Positions 8,649 through 17,607 are shown, counted from the first letter of the stretch. The stretch is 64,000 nt of DNA from Chloroflexota bacterium (GCA_014874485.1 JADBJK010000024.1:186001-250000), one strand, 5' to 3'. Numbers and translations: made by a program. Notes: a model not told the origin generated them from the sequence alone.

Positions 8649-8930
8649 CTGTTTCCCTCCTCACAGTTTCAATCAGTCGGATACCGAACGATTTGGATTC
8701 ACCCGAGCGACTTGGCCACGGCTCTCGCCGTCCGCACCGACTGCCTCTCCCAGAAGCCGGCGCACCCGAAACCTGTGGGTTCCCCCTTCTAGTAACCCCG
8801 AACCCTCGGAAAAGTTTCTAACGTTGGAAGAATGGCCTGTTATACGCCGCCTGCAATTTGCGGCAAATTCCGAGAGAATTCATCCCATCGGGGGCCTGGC
8901 GTGAACCAAGCCCCCGATGACCTACAAGCA
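8649..8930. other. Intergenic leader upstream of the AmiS-like gene
   Basis: Apart from the hairpin at 8887-8918, this stretch holds no supported gene. On the minus strand it reads as a structured leader with GGGGGAACCCAC (8786-8775) and GGGTGAATCC (8704-8695), whose ACCC/GGGT parts can pair. These strings resemble hallmark pieces of the ydaO (c-di-AMP) riboswitch, but the other conserved parts are not clear. Confidence 0.3.
8887..8918 (-). terminator. Hairpin at the end of the AOR/Mo-hydroxylase operon
   Basis: ATCGGGGGC and GCCCCCGAT form a perfect 9-bp stem with a 14-base loop, starting about 12 bases after the stop of the last operon gene. No clear U tract follows, so it may be a rho-dependent end or a 3' stabiliser. 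Confidence 0.55.
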
Positions 8931-9923
8931 TTAGCCCTTCGCCTGCAGTGCGCGAAGCACTTTCTCCGGCGTTACCGGCAGTTCGTCAATCCAGACGCCG
9001 ATGGCGTCGTGAATCGCAGCGACGATGGCCGGCGCGGGCGCGTTGGCAGTCATCTCGCCGATGCCCTTCGCGCCGAAGGGCCCATTGGTGGATGGGCACT
9101 CGTAGATGACCGTGCGGATGTCCGGGACATCCATGGCCGTGGGAATCACGTAATCGCCGAACGTCTCGGCGGGGAATTTCACGGGCGACTTGTACGGGTA
9201 CAGTTGCTCCATCAGAGCCGCCCCGACTCCCATGCCGGCACCACCCTCAATCTGCCCTTCAACCAGGAGCGGGTTCACCGCCCGGCCCACGTCGTAGGCG
9301 CAGTCCAGGCGCAGCACGGTAACCTCGCCGGTATCCGTGTCCACCTCCACCTCTGCCTGAACCGCAGCCCAGGCCAGCGTGGCAAACGGGTCGGTCTTGC
9401 CGGTAGCGGGGTCGGGTGCCGACGGCGTGCGCATGTAGTGGCCCCGACCCACGATGACCTTCCGCAGGCCGAAGGTGGCCTCGCCGGCGATGGCCCCGAT
9501 GTCCACCGAGCGCTCAGGCGCGCCTTTCACGTAGATTTTGCCGTTGGCCGCTTCCAGGTCTTCGGGCGAAGCCTCCAGTTTGTCTGCGGCGATGCTGAAG
9601 AGAATCTGCTTCGCCTCACGGGCGGCTTCTTTGGTGGCATTGCCCGCCACGAACGTAACGCGGCTGGCGAACGTGCCGAAGCAGAGCGGGCCGGTGTCCG
9701 TGTCATCGTTCACCACGTCCACCCGGTCGTAGGGCACGCCCAGTTCCTCGGCAGCGATCTGGGCCAGCACCGTCTTGCAGCCCTGGCCGATGTCCACCGA
9801 GGTCAGGATCAGGTCCACGCTGCCATCGGGCTTCACCTTCACCACCGCCTGGCTGGAGTCGCCGCCGCCGCTCATGCCGGTAGGATAGAGCCCAACAGCC
9901 AGTCCAACTCCTCTCTTCTTCAT
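8931..9923 (-). CDS. Molybdenum hydroxylase, C-terminal half of the Mo subunit (MoCoBD_2 type)
   Basis: This 330-residue subunit carries the second molybdopterin-binding region of a xanthine-oxidase-family enzyme. Visible motifs are VDIGQGCKTVLAQIAAEELG (residues ~43-62, cofactor-contacting GQG), RVTFVAGNA, AYDVGRAVNP, EGQIEGGAGMGVG and GAKGIGEMTANAPAPAI, where Glu290 matches the family's catalytic base. It begins two bases after the stop of the gene for the N-terminal half, and its ribosome site (GGGAGGGG) is embedded in the last codons of that gene, so the two are co-translated. The junction lies between domains and both parts have normal starts and stops. This argues for a true two-protein Mo subunit as in nicotinate dehydrogenase, not a frameshift. 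Confidence 0.88.
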   Translation of the reverse strand: MKKRGVGLAVGLYPTGMSGGGDSSQAVVKVKPDGSVDLILTSVDIGQGCKTVLAQIAAEELGVPYDRVDVVNDDTDTGPLCFGTFASRVTFVAGNATKEAAREAKQILFSIAADKLEASPEDLEAANGKIYVKGAPERSVDIGAIAGEATFGLRKVIVGRGHYMRTPSAPDPATGKTDPFATLAWAAVQAEVEVDTDTGEVTVLRLDCAYDVGRAVNPLLVEGQIEGGAGMGVGAALMEQLYPYKSPVKFPAETFGDYVIPTAMDVPDIRTVIYECPSTNGPFGAKGIGEMTANAPAPAIVAAIHDAIGVWIDELPVTPEKVLRALQAKG

Positions 9924-9925
9924 CT

Positions 9926-11230
9926 CTACCCCTCCCTCTTCTGCGTTGAGGCCATGGCCTTCAAGTGAGGCGGCAGTTCCTTGCCCACCAACCCGGCCAA
10001 CGCCTGCATCGTCTCAATCAGGGCCACCGAGTCCAGCACGCGCTGCGTCGCCGTCATCTCGCCCTCACGGAACGCGTTCTTGAAGCGCAGTTCCCACGGG
10101 TCCATGCCCAGGGCTTCCGCGATCTTGTTCATCTGCATCTCGCCCGCGTAGGTGGCCGGCGTGATTCCGAAGCCGCGCATGGAACTGGCCGGCGGCTTGT
10201 TGGTGTACACGCAGTACCCTTCCACATAGACGTTGGGGATGAAGTAGGGCCCCGCCACCAGGAAGCAGTGTTTGTCCACCACGTAGGCGTTGAGCGAGGT
10301 GTACGCGCCAGAGTCGCGGATGCTCTTGACCTGCCGTGCGACAAGCCGCCCGTCTTTCGTAACGCCGTCCTTGAACTCCATATCCCACGAGCCGCGGAAG
10401 GTGGAGAACAGCAGGTCCTCCTCGCGGGTCCAGCGCCACTTGACCGGCCGTCCGGTCTTCAGCGCCAGGAGCGCCGCGATGTGGTCGGCGTGCACGTCGT
10501 TCTTGGCGCCAAAGCCGCCGCCGACGGTCCCGCCGATCATCCGCACCTTGCTCATGGGCAGGCCCACGATGTTGCAGACCCACGTCAGGTGGAAGTACAT
10601 GGCCTGGCTGACCGTGTAGATGGTCAACCGGCCGGTGGCCTCGGGCACCGCCAGCGACACGTGCGGCTCCATCTGAGCGTGCTTCAGGCCCTGATGGTGA
10701 TACTTGCCTTCCACGATGATGTCGGCCTTCTTGAAGCCCTCGTTGACGTCGCCGAAGATGATCTTGCGGCATGGGCTGTCGCCGTACATGAAGATGTTGC
10801 CCTCGGGCCGGACCTTGGGAGCGCCGGGTTTCATCGCCTCCAGCGGGTCAAACACCGGCTCCTGCTCCTCAATCTCCAACTTCATCTTGTCCACGGCTTC
10901 CAGCGCCGCATCCTCATTCTCGGCGGCCACGACGGCGATCAACTCGCCTCTGTAGCGCACGTGGTCTTCCGCCAGGACGTACTGGTCGCCGCCCCAGCCG
11001 TAGCGGTTGTTGGGAACGTCCTTGTGGGTCATGACGGCTACTACGCCGGGGACTTTCTCCGCGGCGCTCACATCCAGGGACTTGATCTTGCCCTTCGGCA
11101 CCGGGCTGCGGAGGCCCTTGACCACGAGCGTGCCGGGGACGATGACGTCATCTACGAACCGCGTCTCGCCCGCCACGTGGGCCAGGCCGTCGTACCGCTT
11201 GACTCTTTGTCCAACTACATTCAGCGCCAT
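9926..11230 (-). CDS. Molybdenum hydroxylase, N-terminal half of the Mo subunit
   Basis: This 434-residue protein starts with the a/b hammerhead domain (VVGQRVKRYDGLAHVAGETRFVDD, residues about 5-115). It continues with the first molybdopterin-binding domain, containing QMEPHVSLA, GGTVGGGFGAKND and the arginine-containing MRGFGITPA motif that contacts substrate in this family. It ends where a fused Mo subunit would pass into its C-terminal domain, which the next gene supplies. Ribosome site GGAGAGGATCC precedes the ATG. Known relatives with this split include the large and medium subunits of Eubacterium barkeri nicotinate dehydrogenase. The substrate here could be an N-heterocycle or an aldehyde; sequence alone does not decide. 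Confidence 0.88.
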   Translation of the reverse strand: MALNVVGQRVKRYDGLAHVAGETRFVDDVIVPGTLVVKGLRSPVPKGKIKSLDVSAAEKVPGVVAVMTHKDVPNNRYGWGGDQYVLAEDHVRYRGELIAVVAAENEDAALEAVDKMKLEIEEQEPVFDPLEAMKPGAPKVRPEGNIFMYGDSPCRKIIFGDVNEGFKKADIIVEGKYHHQGLKHAQMEPHVSLAVPEATGRLTIYTVSQAMYFHLTWVCNIVGLPMSKVRMIGGTVGGGFGAKNDVHADHIAALLALKTGRPVKWRWTREEDLLFSTFRGSWDMEFKDGVTKDGRLVARQVKSIRDSGAYTSLNAYVVDKHCFLVAGPYFIPNVYVEGYCVYTNKPPASSMRGFGITPATYAGEMQMNKIAEALGMDPWELRFKNAFREGEMTATQRVLDSVALIETMQALAGLVGKELPPHLKAMASTQKREG

Positions 11231-11245
11231 TGGATCCTCTCCTTT

Positions 11246-11710
11246 CTAGGCCTTCTCGCCCGCTGCGGCCATGATGGCGTCCACGATCTTGACGTAGCCC
11301 GTGCAGCGGCAGAGGTTGCCGGATAGGGCCTCTTTCACCTCATCGCGGGTCGGCTTCGGGTTCTCGTCCAGCAGCGCCTTTGCCGCCATGAGCATGCCCG
11401 GCGTGCAGAAGCCGCACTGGGCCGCGTAGTGCTCGTGGAAGGCCAACTGCAGAGGATGGAACGCCCCAGGCCGTCCAAGCCCCTCAACCGTCAGCACTTC
11501 CTTGCCGTGCACGGTCAGCGCGTTGGTGATGCACGCCTTGACGAGTTTGCCATTGACCAGCACCGAGCACGCGCCGCAATCGCCCGTCTCGCAGCCGACC
11601 TTCGGGCCGGTGATGCCCAACTTCTCCCGCAGCACCTGCAGCAGGGTCGTCGTGGCCTTCACCTCTACCTTGTAAGCCCGACCGTTGACTTTCAATTCCA
11701 ATGTGTACAT
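11246..11710 (-). CDS. Molybdenum hydroxylase [2Fe-2S] subunit
   Basis: This 154-residue electron-transfer subunit has both iron-sulfur domains of the family. The plant-ferredoxin-like one has Cys40, Cys45, Cys48 and Cys60 (VGCETGDCGACSVLV and KACIT). The helical one has Cys99, Cys102, Cys134 and Cys136 (QCGFCTPGM and LCRCTGYVKI). It passes electrons from the molybdenum site to the FAD subunit. The ATG at 11710 is preferred because AAGGGGTGG lies at proper distance; a GTG at 11719 would add three residues but sits on that site. The gene lies between those for the FAD and Mo subunits, with gaps of 15 bases on each side when the 11710 start is used. Confidence 0.93.
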   Translation of the reverse strand: MYTLELKVNGRAYKVEVKATTTLLQVLREKLGITGPKVGCETGDCGACSVLVNGKLVKACITNALTVHGKEVLTVEGLGRPGAFHPLQLAFHEHYAAQCGFCTPGMLMAAKALLDENPKPTRDEVKEALSGNLCRCTGYVKIVDAIMAAAGEKA

Positions 11711-11725
11711 GGAAGCCACCCCTTT

Positions 11726-12622
11726 CTACGCTACAATCCGCTCAAGGAGGCTCTTGACAAGCCCCTCGCTGGCCTGACGCCGATACCACGCGGAAGCGCG
11801 CACGTCGTCAATGGGCGATGTCTCCTCGGCGGCGGTCTTGGCGACCTTGGCGATCAGTTCGGCATCCAACGCGCTCCCTTCCAGCAGCGCCGACGCCTTC
11901 TTGGCCACAAGCGGCGTGGGTGCCACCGCATTGAGCACGACGCGCGCCTGCGAGCATTTCTCAAAGTAGCAGGCCTGGTCGCGCGCGATGGCCGTGCCGC
12001 GCGGCGCTCCGCCTTCCGCCTTGAAGATGACGGCCCCCGCAACCACCGACAGCGTCCCGGCTTTCCGGCGCCCGATCTTGTGGTACGCGAACTTCACGTC
12101 CTTGTCGGGCACGGGGATAATCACTTCCACCAGCAACTCGTCCGGTTTCCGCACGGTCTCGCCCGGGCCCTTGAAGAACGCCTCCAACGGCACCACGCGC
12201 TCGCCCGACTTGGATGCCAGTTTCACCGAAGCGCCCAGCGCCAGGAGCGGTACCGAGGAGTCAGCCGCGGGCGAAGCGGTTACCAGGTTGCCGCCGATGG
12301 TGCCCACGTTGCGGATGGCGGGGGTTCCGATGTGCTTCACCGCCTCGGCCAACAGAGGCAGTTTCTGCTTCACGACATCGGAGCGGAGTATCTCGGCGAA
12401 GGGAGTCGCGCCCCCGATCACGACTTTGTCCCCCAGGTCCTTGATGTAGTTGAGGCCACACTCGCCAATGTACACGAGGACTTCGGGGGCAAGTTGGCGG
12501 CGGTTGACCTTGACCATGATGTCGGTCCCGCCGGCCAGGACATGGGCCTTTGCCCCGTACTTGGCGAGCAGGTCTAGGGCCTCTTGCACACTGCTTGCAC
12601 GATAGAACTCGCCTCCAGACAT
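11726..12622 (-). CDS. Molybdenum hydroxylase FAD-binding subunit
   Basis: This 298-residue subunit belongs to the CoxM/XdhB FAD family. It has the two flavin-binding signatures VLAGGTDIMVKV (about residue 30) and NVGTIGGNLVTASPAADS (about 105-123), followed by the LxExxxPxP strand and the CO-dehydrogenase-flavoprotein C-terminal domain from about residue 175. It takes electrons from the [2Fe-2S] subunit. The gene order FAD, FeS, Mo-N and Mo-C matches a full four-polypeptide enzyme. A 122-base gap separates it from the dehydratase gene upstream, the largest gap in this operon; no convincing promoter was seen there. Confidence 0.92.
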   Translation of the reverse strand: MSGGEFYRASSVQEALDLLAKYGAKAHVLAGGTDIMVKVNRRQLAPEVLVYIGECGLNYIKDLGDKVVIGGATPFAEILRSDVVKQKLPLLAEAVKHIGTPAIRNVGTIGGNLVTASPAADSSVPLLALGASVKLASKSGERVVPLEAFFKGPGETVRKPDELLVEVIIPVPDKDVKFAYHKIGRRKAGTLSVVAGAVIFKAEGGAPRGTAIARDQACYFEKCSQARVVLNAVAPTPLVAKKASALLEGSALDAELIAKVAKTAAEETSPIDDVRASAWYRRQASEGLVKSLLERIVA

Positions 12623-12744
12623 ACCTTGTCACCTTCCTTTCGCTTGAATAATCCTTGCTCAAGTTACCGACGAAGGTTCAGCCTACTGGAATCCTATCAC
12701 CTCCCTTCTAATCGCATGCAAACCCCAACCGCACAGACAGAACG

Positions 12745-14397
12745 CTAGAGCCAGACAGCGCCCGTTTCCGCGCCGCGCACCCGCTCACGGTACGCAGCCA
12801 GCACACCGGGAGCCGGATGATCCGGACGGGCGGGCGGCGACTTCTGCCTATCCCGCAGTTCCTCGTCCGAGATCAGCACGCTCAACCGGCTCTCGGGCAC
12901 ATTGATCTCAATCATGTCGCCGTCGCGGACATAGGCCAGCGGGCCGCCATCCCACGCCTCCGGGCAGACATGCCCCACGCACGGGCCGCGCGTCGCGCCC
13001 GAGAAGCGGCCATCGGTAACCATGGCCACCGACGTGTGCAGCCCCATTCCCACCAGCATCGCCGCAGGGATGGACAGTTCCCGCATCCCCGGCCCGCCTT
13101 TCGGCCCCTCGTATCGCACCACGAGCACAGACCCAGGGCGGACCTCCTTGGTCAGCATGAACTCGCGCACATCCTCCTCGGAGTCAAAGACGACCGCCGG
13201 GCCACGGTGCACCAGCATGCTCGGCTCCACACCCGTCTTCTTGACCACCGCCCCCAGCGGGGCCAGGTTGCCGCGCAGAATCCCAAAGCACCCGTTGGGC
13301 GCGAGAGGCTCTGCCGCGGGCCGAATCACCACGCCGTCGGGCCGGGGCGCGGCGCGAAGCGCATCTCCCAGGGTGCCGCCCGTCGCCATCGGCACGCTCA
13401 AATCCAGCCAGTCGCGGATGGTGCCCAGCAGCGCGCGCACCCCTCCCGCCATGTGATAGTCGTCCATGTTGTACTGCGCCGAGGGCTTGAACTTCGCCAC
13501 CACCGGCACCGACGCCTGCAGCCGGTCAAACGCCGCCAGGTCCAGGTCCACGCCCATCAGCGACGCGAAGGCCAGCGTGTGCAGGATGGCGTTGGTGGAG
13601 CCTCCCGACGCCGAGATGTACTTGATGCCATTCTCCAGATTGGCCCGCGTGAAGAACTCGCCGAAGGGCCTGCGCTCGCGCACCAGCGCGACGATACGCT
13701 CGCCCACGTCCCGCGCCTGGCGCAACTTCGCCGAGTCAAAGGTCAGCATGGTCGCCGACCCGAACGGCGCCAGGCCAGTCGCCTCCAGGAAGCAGCCCAT
13801 GGTGTTCGCCGTGCCCATCATGGAGCACGTGCCACACGATGCGCAGAAGTGTTCCTGCCAGTCCTCAAAGGTGGCATCGTCTATCTCGCCCGTGCGCCGC
13901 TTCCCGATGGCTTCCTTCAGGTCCGACGTAACCACGGTGCGGTTGCCCATGCGGTAGGGCATCATGGCCCCCGCCGTCAGGAACAGCGTCGGGATGTTCA
14001 GGCGGATGGCCGCCATGACCATGCCGGGGATGATCTTGTCGCACGAGGCCAGCATCACCATCCCCTGGAACCCATGCGCTCGCACCATCGCCTCTATGGA
14101 CCCTGCGATGAGGTCGCGTTGCGGCAGGATGAAGTGCTGGCCCGGCCCCTGGGCCATGCCGTCGCACGGCGCGGGCACGTTGAACTCCCCTGGCGAGCCG
14201 CCCGCCGCCCAGATGCCCTCTTTCACCCGCTGGCTCAAATCCTTCAGCGGCAGGTGGCCGGGGTTCACGTCGGTCCACGAGTTCACGACGGCGATCTGCG
14301 GCTTGTCCAGGTCCTTCTTGCGGTAGCCCACCGCGTGCATCAGCCCACGGTAGTAGGCTTCGGTAATCTCTTCTGGTCGGCCTCGGTGCTCTGCCAT
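12745..14397 (-). CDS. IlvD/Edd-family dehydratase, substrate unassigned
   Basis: This 550-residue protein is an iron-sulfur dehydratase of the family that includes dihydroxy-acid, phosphogluconate and sugar-acid dehydratases, which turn a 2,3-dihydroxy acid into a 2-keto acid. The three cluster cysteines are visible in [19 protein letters not shown] and [13 protein letters not shown]. The substrate-side [21 protein letters not shown] motif near residue 460 is typical. It is distinct in sequence from the second IlvD-family protein in the window (24885-26546). The start lies three bases after the reductase stop, with GAAGGGGT as ribosome site. Its place between a reductase and a molybdenum hydroxylase suggests a catabolic sugar-acid or hydroxy-acid step, not branched-chain amino acid synthesis. 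Confidence 0.85.
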   Translation of the reverse strand: MAEHRGRPEEITEAYYRGLMHAVGYRKKDLDKPQIAVVNSWTDVNPGHLPLKDLSQRVKEGIWAAGGSPGEFNVPAPCDGMAQGPGQHFILPQRDLIAGSIEAMVRAHGFQGMVMLASCDKIIPGMVMAAIRLNIPTLFLTAGAMMPYRMGNRTVVTSDLKEAIGKRRTGEIDDATFEDWQEHFCASCGTCSMMGTANTMGCFLEATGLAPFGSATMLTFDSAKLRQARDVGERIVALVRERRPFGEFFTRANLENGIKYISASGGSTNAILHTLAFASLMGVDLDLAAFDRLQASVPVVAKFKPSAQYNMDDYHMAGGVRALLGTIRDWLDLSVPMATGGTLGDALRAAPRPDGVVIRPAAEPLAPNGCFGILRGNLAPLGAVVKKTGVEPSMLVHRGPAVVFDSEEDVREFMLTKEVRPGSVLVVRYEGPKGGPGMRELSIPAAMLVGMGLHTSVAMVTDGRFSGATRGPCVGHVCPEAWDGGPLAYVRDGDMIEINVPESRLSVLISDEELRDRQKSPPARPDHPAPGVLAAYRERVRGAETGAVWL

Positions 14398-14400
14398 GCG

Positions 14401-15294
14401 CTACCCCTTCTTCCGGAATTCCACGCCCAGGATGCGCTCAAAGACTTTGATCATCGCGCCCTTGTCCTCGTCCCCCAGACCCTGGGCCAGCGCCATCTGG
14501 TACGTTGTCGTCGCCGCATGCACCATCGGCAGCGGAATCTTCTGGTGCGCGCTGATCTCTGCCGCGCTGATCATGTCCTTGTAGGCATGTTTGAGCGGAT
14601 ACCCCTCGTCAAACTTGTTCTCCAGGATGCGCGGCGTGAAGAACTCCACGGCGAAACTGCGCCCGGTGCCGGTTACGATGACCTGCGCGATCTTCTCCGG
14701 GTCCAGGCCCAGTTTCACCGCCATCGGCAGAATTTCGGCCATCGCGGCGCAGGCGGTGTTGAACAGCAACTGGTTGATGAGTTTCGCCAACTGGCCGCAG
14801 CCGATCTTGCCCATGTGGATAATGGTATTGCCGATGGCCTGGAAGACCGGATACACCGTCTGGAACACCGCCTCGTCGCCGCCGAACATCACCGTCAGCG
14901 TGCCGTCCTTCGCCCGCGCCTCCATGCCCGAAACCGGCGCGTCCACGAAGACCACGCCCTGTTGGGCCAGGCGCTCGGCGAACCCCAGCGTCGCCATGTA
15001 GCCGATGGTGCTCAGGTCCACGACGATCAGCCCGGACTTAGCACCCTCCGCAATCCCGTCGGGGCCGAACAGCACGCTCTCCACCACCTGGGTGTTCGGC
15101 AGGCTCAGGAATATCCAGTCTACCTGGCCCGCCATCTCCTTGGGCGAACGCGCCGCTTTCGCGCCCGCCTCCTTCAGGGCGCTGACCGCCGCCTCGCTGA
15201 TGTCGTACACGGTCAGGTCAAACCCTGCCTTCAGGACATTCAGGGCCATCCACTTGCCCATCTGTCCCAGACCGATGAATCCAACCTTTGCCAT
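14401..15294 (-). CDS. 3-Hydroxyisobutyrate-dehydrogenase-family NAD(P)-dependent reductase
   Basis: This 297-residue protein has the N-terminal Rossmann signature VGFIGLGQMGKWMALNVLKAG, the DAPVSGMEARAKDGTLTVM substrate loop, and the catalytic lysine in GCGQLAKLINQLL (about residue 170). This is the beta-hydroxyacid dehydrogenase family: tartronate semialdehyde reductase, 3-hydroxyisobutyrate dehydrogenase, and 2-(hydroxymethyl)glutarate dehydrogenase of nicotinate fermentation. Members reduce a semialdehyde to a 3-hydroxy acid or do the reverse. The last of these is notable because the neighbouring four-subunit Mo hydroxylase is organised like nicotinate dehydrogenase, but the other nicotinate pathway genes are absent. 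GAGGGGG precedes the ATG. Confidence 0.88.
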   Translation of the reverse strand: MAKVGFIGLGQMGKWMALNVLKAGFDLTVYDISEAAVSALKEAGAKAARSPKEMAGQVDWIFLSLPNTQVVESVLFGPDGIAEGAKSGLIVVDLSTIGYMATLGFAERLAQQGVVFVDAPVSGMEARAKDGTLTVMFGGDEAVFQTVYPVFQAIGNTIIHMGKIGCGQLAKLINQLLFNTACAAMAEILPMAVKLGLDPEKIAQVIVTGTGRSFAVEFFTPRILENKFDEGYPLKHAYKDMISAAEISAHQKIPLPMVHAATTTYQMALAQGLGDEDKGAMIKVFERILGVEFRKKG

Positions 15295-15324
15295 AGTCCC
15301 CCTCGTCTCGTATTGATCGTCCGG

Positions 15325-16209
15325 CTACAGGCCCAACGCCCGCGCCGGGTTGTCGGCCACCATGGTGCGGATGTCCCGCTCCGACAGACCGAGGTTCAGC
15401 ATATCTTTTATGTAAATCCCCATCTGCTGGGCCGGAACGGGATTGAGCCACTGGCCGGAATCCGTGGACATGATGCAGTGTTGCGCGCCGATGGCCTTGA
15501 TGGCGTTGTACAAATCCGCCACCTTGATGGGATGGGCCACCTGCCGCGTGGTGTCGTTGTACACATGCTCCAGGTACGTCGCGCCCGCGTCCAGGATCGC
15601 CTTCATGTCGTCCACGCTGTAGGCCACGAAACTGGCGCACGGGTGCGTAACCACGATCTTGCGCACGCCCCGCTCGGCCGCCGCCCGCACCAGAACCATC
15701 GCCTCCTGGATGGTAATGTGGCCCGTGGCGAGCATCACGTCCCACTTGGCGATGAGGTCCAGAATGGGATACACCTCATCCTTCAGTTCGCCGTTCGGCT
15801 TCAGGATGTAGATGCCCTGGATGTCCTCGCCCAACTGCGCCGCCAGGTTCGCCACGTGGCTCTTGTTCTCAATGAACTTCTGCGCGTGGAGCGTGGGCAT
15901 CCACACCACCTTGGCACCCAGTTTCAGCGCCACATCCACCGCGTGGTGATTCAGCCCGCCCACCGTGAGGTTCAGTGCGATGCCGCCGAACACCGGGAAA
16001 TCTGCCACTTCCGACGCCACCTGTGCCCGGCTTGCCGTCTCCACGAAGTGGTTCTTGACCAGAATCGCCCGCATCCCCATCTCTTTGGCCTGCTGGGCCA
16101 GTTCCACGTCGTTGAGGATGCGCGGGTACACGTCCGGGGCCGAATGGATGTGCAGGTCAATGGCCCCTTCCAGCAAACCCATCACCTTGCTGTCAAACCG
16201 AAGTCTCAT
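15325..16209 (-). CDS. DUF6282-type amidohydrolase-fold protein
   Basis: This 294-residue predicted metal-dependent hydrolase starts its core with DLHIHSAPDVYPRILND, the His-x-His metal motif seen in DUF6282 proteins. Later it shows VKNHFVETASRA, GLNHHAVDVAL, ATGHITIQEAM, VTHPCASFV and TDSGQ, all of which fit the TIM-barrel metallohydrolase pattern of ligands on strands 1, 5, 6 and 8. The start at 16209 was chosen because GAGGAGCGG lies just upstream; the upstream ATG at 16221 forms part of that site. No substrate is known for this family. In the operon it follows the LarA-like gene by 46 bases, and it could open a cyclic amide or lactone. Confidence 0.72.
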   Translation of the reverse strand: MRLRFDSKVMGLLEGAIDLHIHSAPDVYPRILNDVELAQQAKEMGMRAILVKNHFVETASRAQVASEVADFPVFGGIALNLTVGGLNHHAVDVALKLGAKVVWMPTLHAQKFIENKSHVANLAAQLGEDIQGIYILKPNGELKDEVYPILDLIAKWDVMLATGHITIQEAMVLVRAAAERGVRKIVVTHPCASFVAYSVDDMKAILDAGATYLEHVYNDTTRQVAHPIKVADLYNAIKAIGAQHCIMSTDSGQWLNPVPAQQMGIYIKDMLNLGLSERDIRTMVADNPARALGL

Positions 16210-16255
16210 TCCGCTCCTCATGCCCGCAGTCTGCCACCCACATGGGCGTAGGCTG

Positions 16256-17548
16256 CTAGAGTTTCCCGTCCGCGCCCCGGCCGGTAACAATCCATTTGCC
16301 GTAGGGGAAGTGCCCCACCTTCACATCGGGGCCGTACTTGGCCCTGACGCGCTCCCAAGCCTCCTGCAGCGAAGTAACCGCCGGTATCTTCACAATCTCA
16401 AAGTCGGGCAGGCGCTCCGGCTCCGTAACGACGATGACTTCCTTGCGCGCCATGACCTCAATCACCGGCAGCCACAGGCAGGCATGCCACAGCGCCTGCT
16501 TGCCGTAGAACACATCGTCGTACAGGCGGCGCATGGCCTCCTTCGTCGGCGGCATGTAGTCCTTGGCGTAGGCGTAGTGGGCCAACCCGCCCGGCACCGG
16601 CGTCGCCACGATGATGGTGCCCCCGTCCCGGACGAACGGGTCCAGGTTGGCGATGGGCCAGCACGCGTGGGCGAAGAAGCGGTCGCCCGGGAACGATCCG
16701 CTGATGCCCACATCCAGCGACCCGCCCGGAATCTTGGCGGGGTCAAAGGCGTAGCGGGCGTTGTACTTCTTGACCGAGGCGCGGTGCGCGGCCAGCGTGT
16801 CGCCAGCCGTCAGGTCTATCAGTTCCATCTTGGGGTTGAAGATCGCCAGCAGCGACATGTCCAGGCGGGCCAGCGCCATCGCCTCCTCAATGTCCTCGCG
16901 GAAGCGGTTCAGCGGCGGCTCGTACCCCACTTTCATCGTGGGCGAGGTCATCAGCCGATGGTGCCACTCAATGGTCTCAAAGGAACTCACGCCCGGCAGA
17001 ATCATGCTCCCGCCGCCGCCGTAGCCCCACAGCGTCGCCTGCGTCATGGTTACGGCCAGCCGGAAGTCCGCCGCCAGGAATCGCTTGTGCACGTTGATGG
17101 GCGAGCCGTAACTCGTAACGCCCACGAACTCAAAGTCCCACGTCTCGCGGGCTTTGCTGACAATGATGGGAATCCCAGAGTTGAGGATTTCCTTGCCCAG
17201 TTTGCGCTCCAGTTCGGTCTCGCTCATCTCGCGGAGCGCCCCGCTGGCGATGAGGATTTCCACGTACTTGCCCGCCTGCTTGATCCTCTCCAGGATGGGC
17301 GGCAGGAGTTTGTACGCAGGGGTCAAGCGGGCGAAGTTGTCCACGAGGATGACGACGCGGTTGGCTTTGCGCAGTCGCTCGGAGAAGGGCGGCCCTGCCA
17401 CCGGGTTCTCCAGCGCCGCCAGGATGGCGTCGTTGAGGTTCGGCATCTCGCCGGGAAACGGCACGTCGGTGTTCAGGACCAGGTTCTTGTCTGGAACCTC
17501 CAGGTCCAGCATCCCTTTCACGCCATAGGGTACGTGGATGACTGCCAT
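16256..17548 (-). CDS. LarA-like protein (DUF2088/lactate racemase family) lacking cofactor residues
   Basis: This 430-residue protein aligns with nickel-pincer lactate racemase LarA along the N-terminal DUF2088 domain. Landmarks are VVILVDNFARLTP, ILIASGALREMSE, WGYGGGGSMILPGVSSFETI and the later GDRFFAHACWP region. LarA needs two catalytic His residues, a Lys that holds the nickel cofactor and a His nickel ligand. At the equivalent places this protein has Leu105, Ala171 and Ser181; only the last position, His197 (EWHH), is kept. So it is unlikely to racemise lactate with the usual cofactor. The start at 17548 has AAAGGAGATGG; an upstream in-frame start is weaker. It lies between MoaD-like and DUF6282 genes in the AOR operon and probably acts on a hydroxy acid in that route, by another mechanism or as a binding protein. 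Confidence 0.82.
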   Translation of the reverse strand: MAVIHVPYGVKGMLDLEVPDKNLVLNTDVPFPGEMPNLNDAILAALENPVAGPPFSERLRKANRVVILVDNFARLTPAYKLLPPILERIKQAGKYVEILIASGALREMSETELERKLGKEILNSGIPIIVSKARETWDFEFVGVTSYGSPINVHKRFLAADFRLAVTMTQATLWGYGGGGSMILPGVSSFETIEWHHRLMTSPTMKVGYEPPLNRFREDIEEAMALARLDMSLLAIFNPKMELIDLTAGDTLAAHRASVKKYNARYAFDPAKIPGGSLDVGISGSFPGDRFFAHACWPIANLDPFVRDGGTIIVATPVPGGLAHYAYAKDYMPPTKEAMRRLYDDVFYGKQALWHACLWLPVIEVMARKEVIVVTEPERLPDFEIVKIPAVTSLQEAWERVRAKYGPDVKVGHFPYGKWIVTGRGADGKL

Positions 17549-17607
17549 TGTCCATCTCCTTTCGTTTCGCACCTGCTGCGGTGCACACGGACGCTGCTAT
17601 GGAATTG

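Noticed and set aside
9923-9928. Frameshift or sequencing error at the Mo-subunit junction
   Set aside because: Both parts have normal stop, start and ribosome site, the break falls between domains, and split Mo subunits are known.
12817-16251. 1144-codon open frame on the plus strand
   Set aside because: It lies fully opposite the dehydratase, reductase and DUF6282 genes, is rich in His/Arg/Gln as expected for a GC-rich shadow frame, and shows no known domain.
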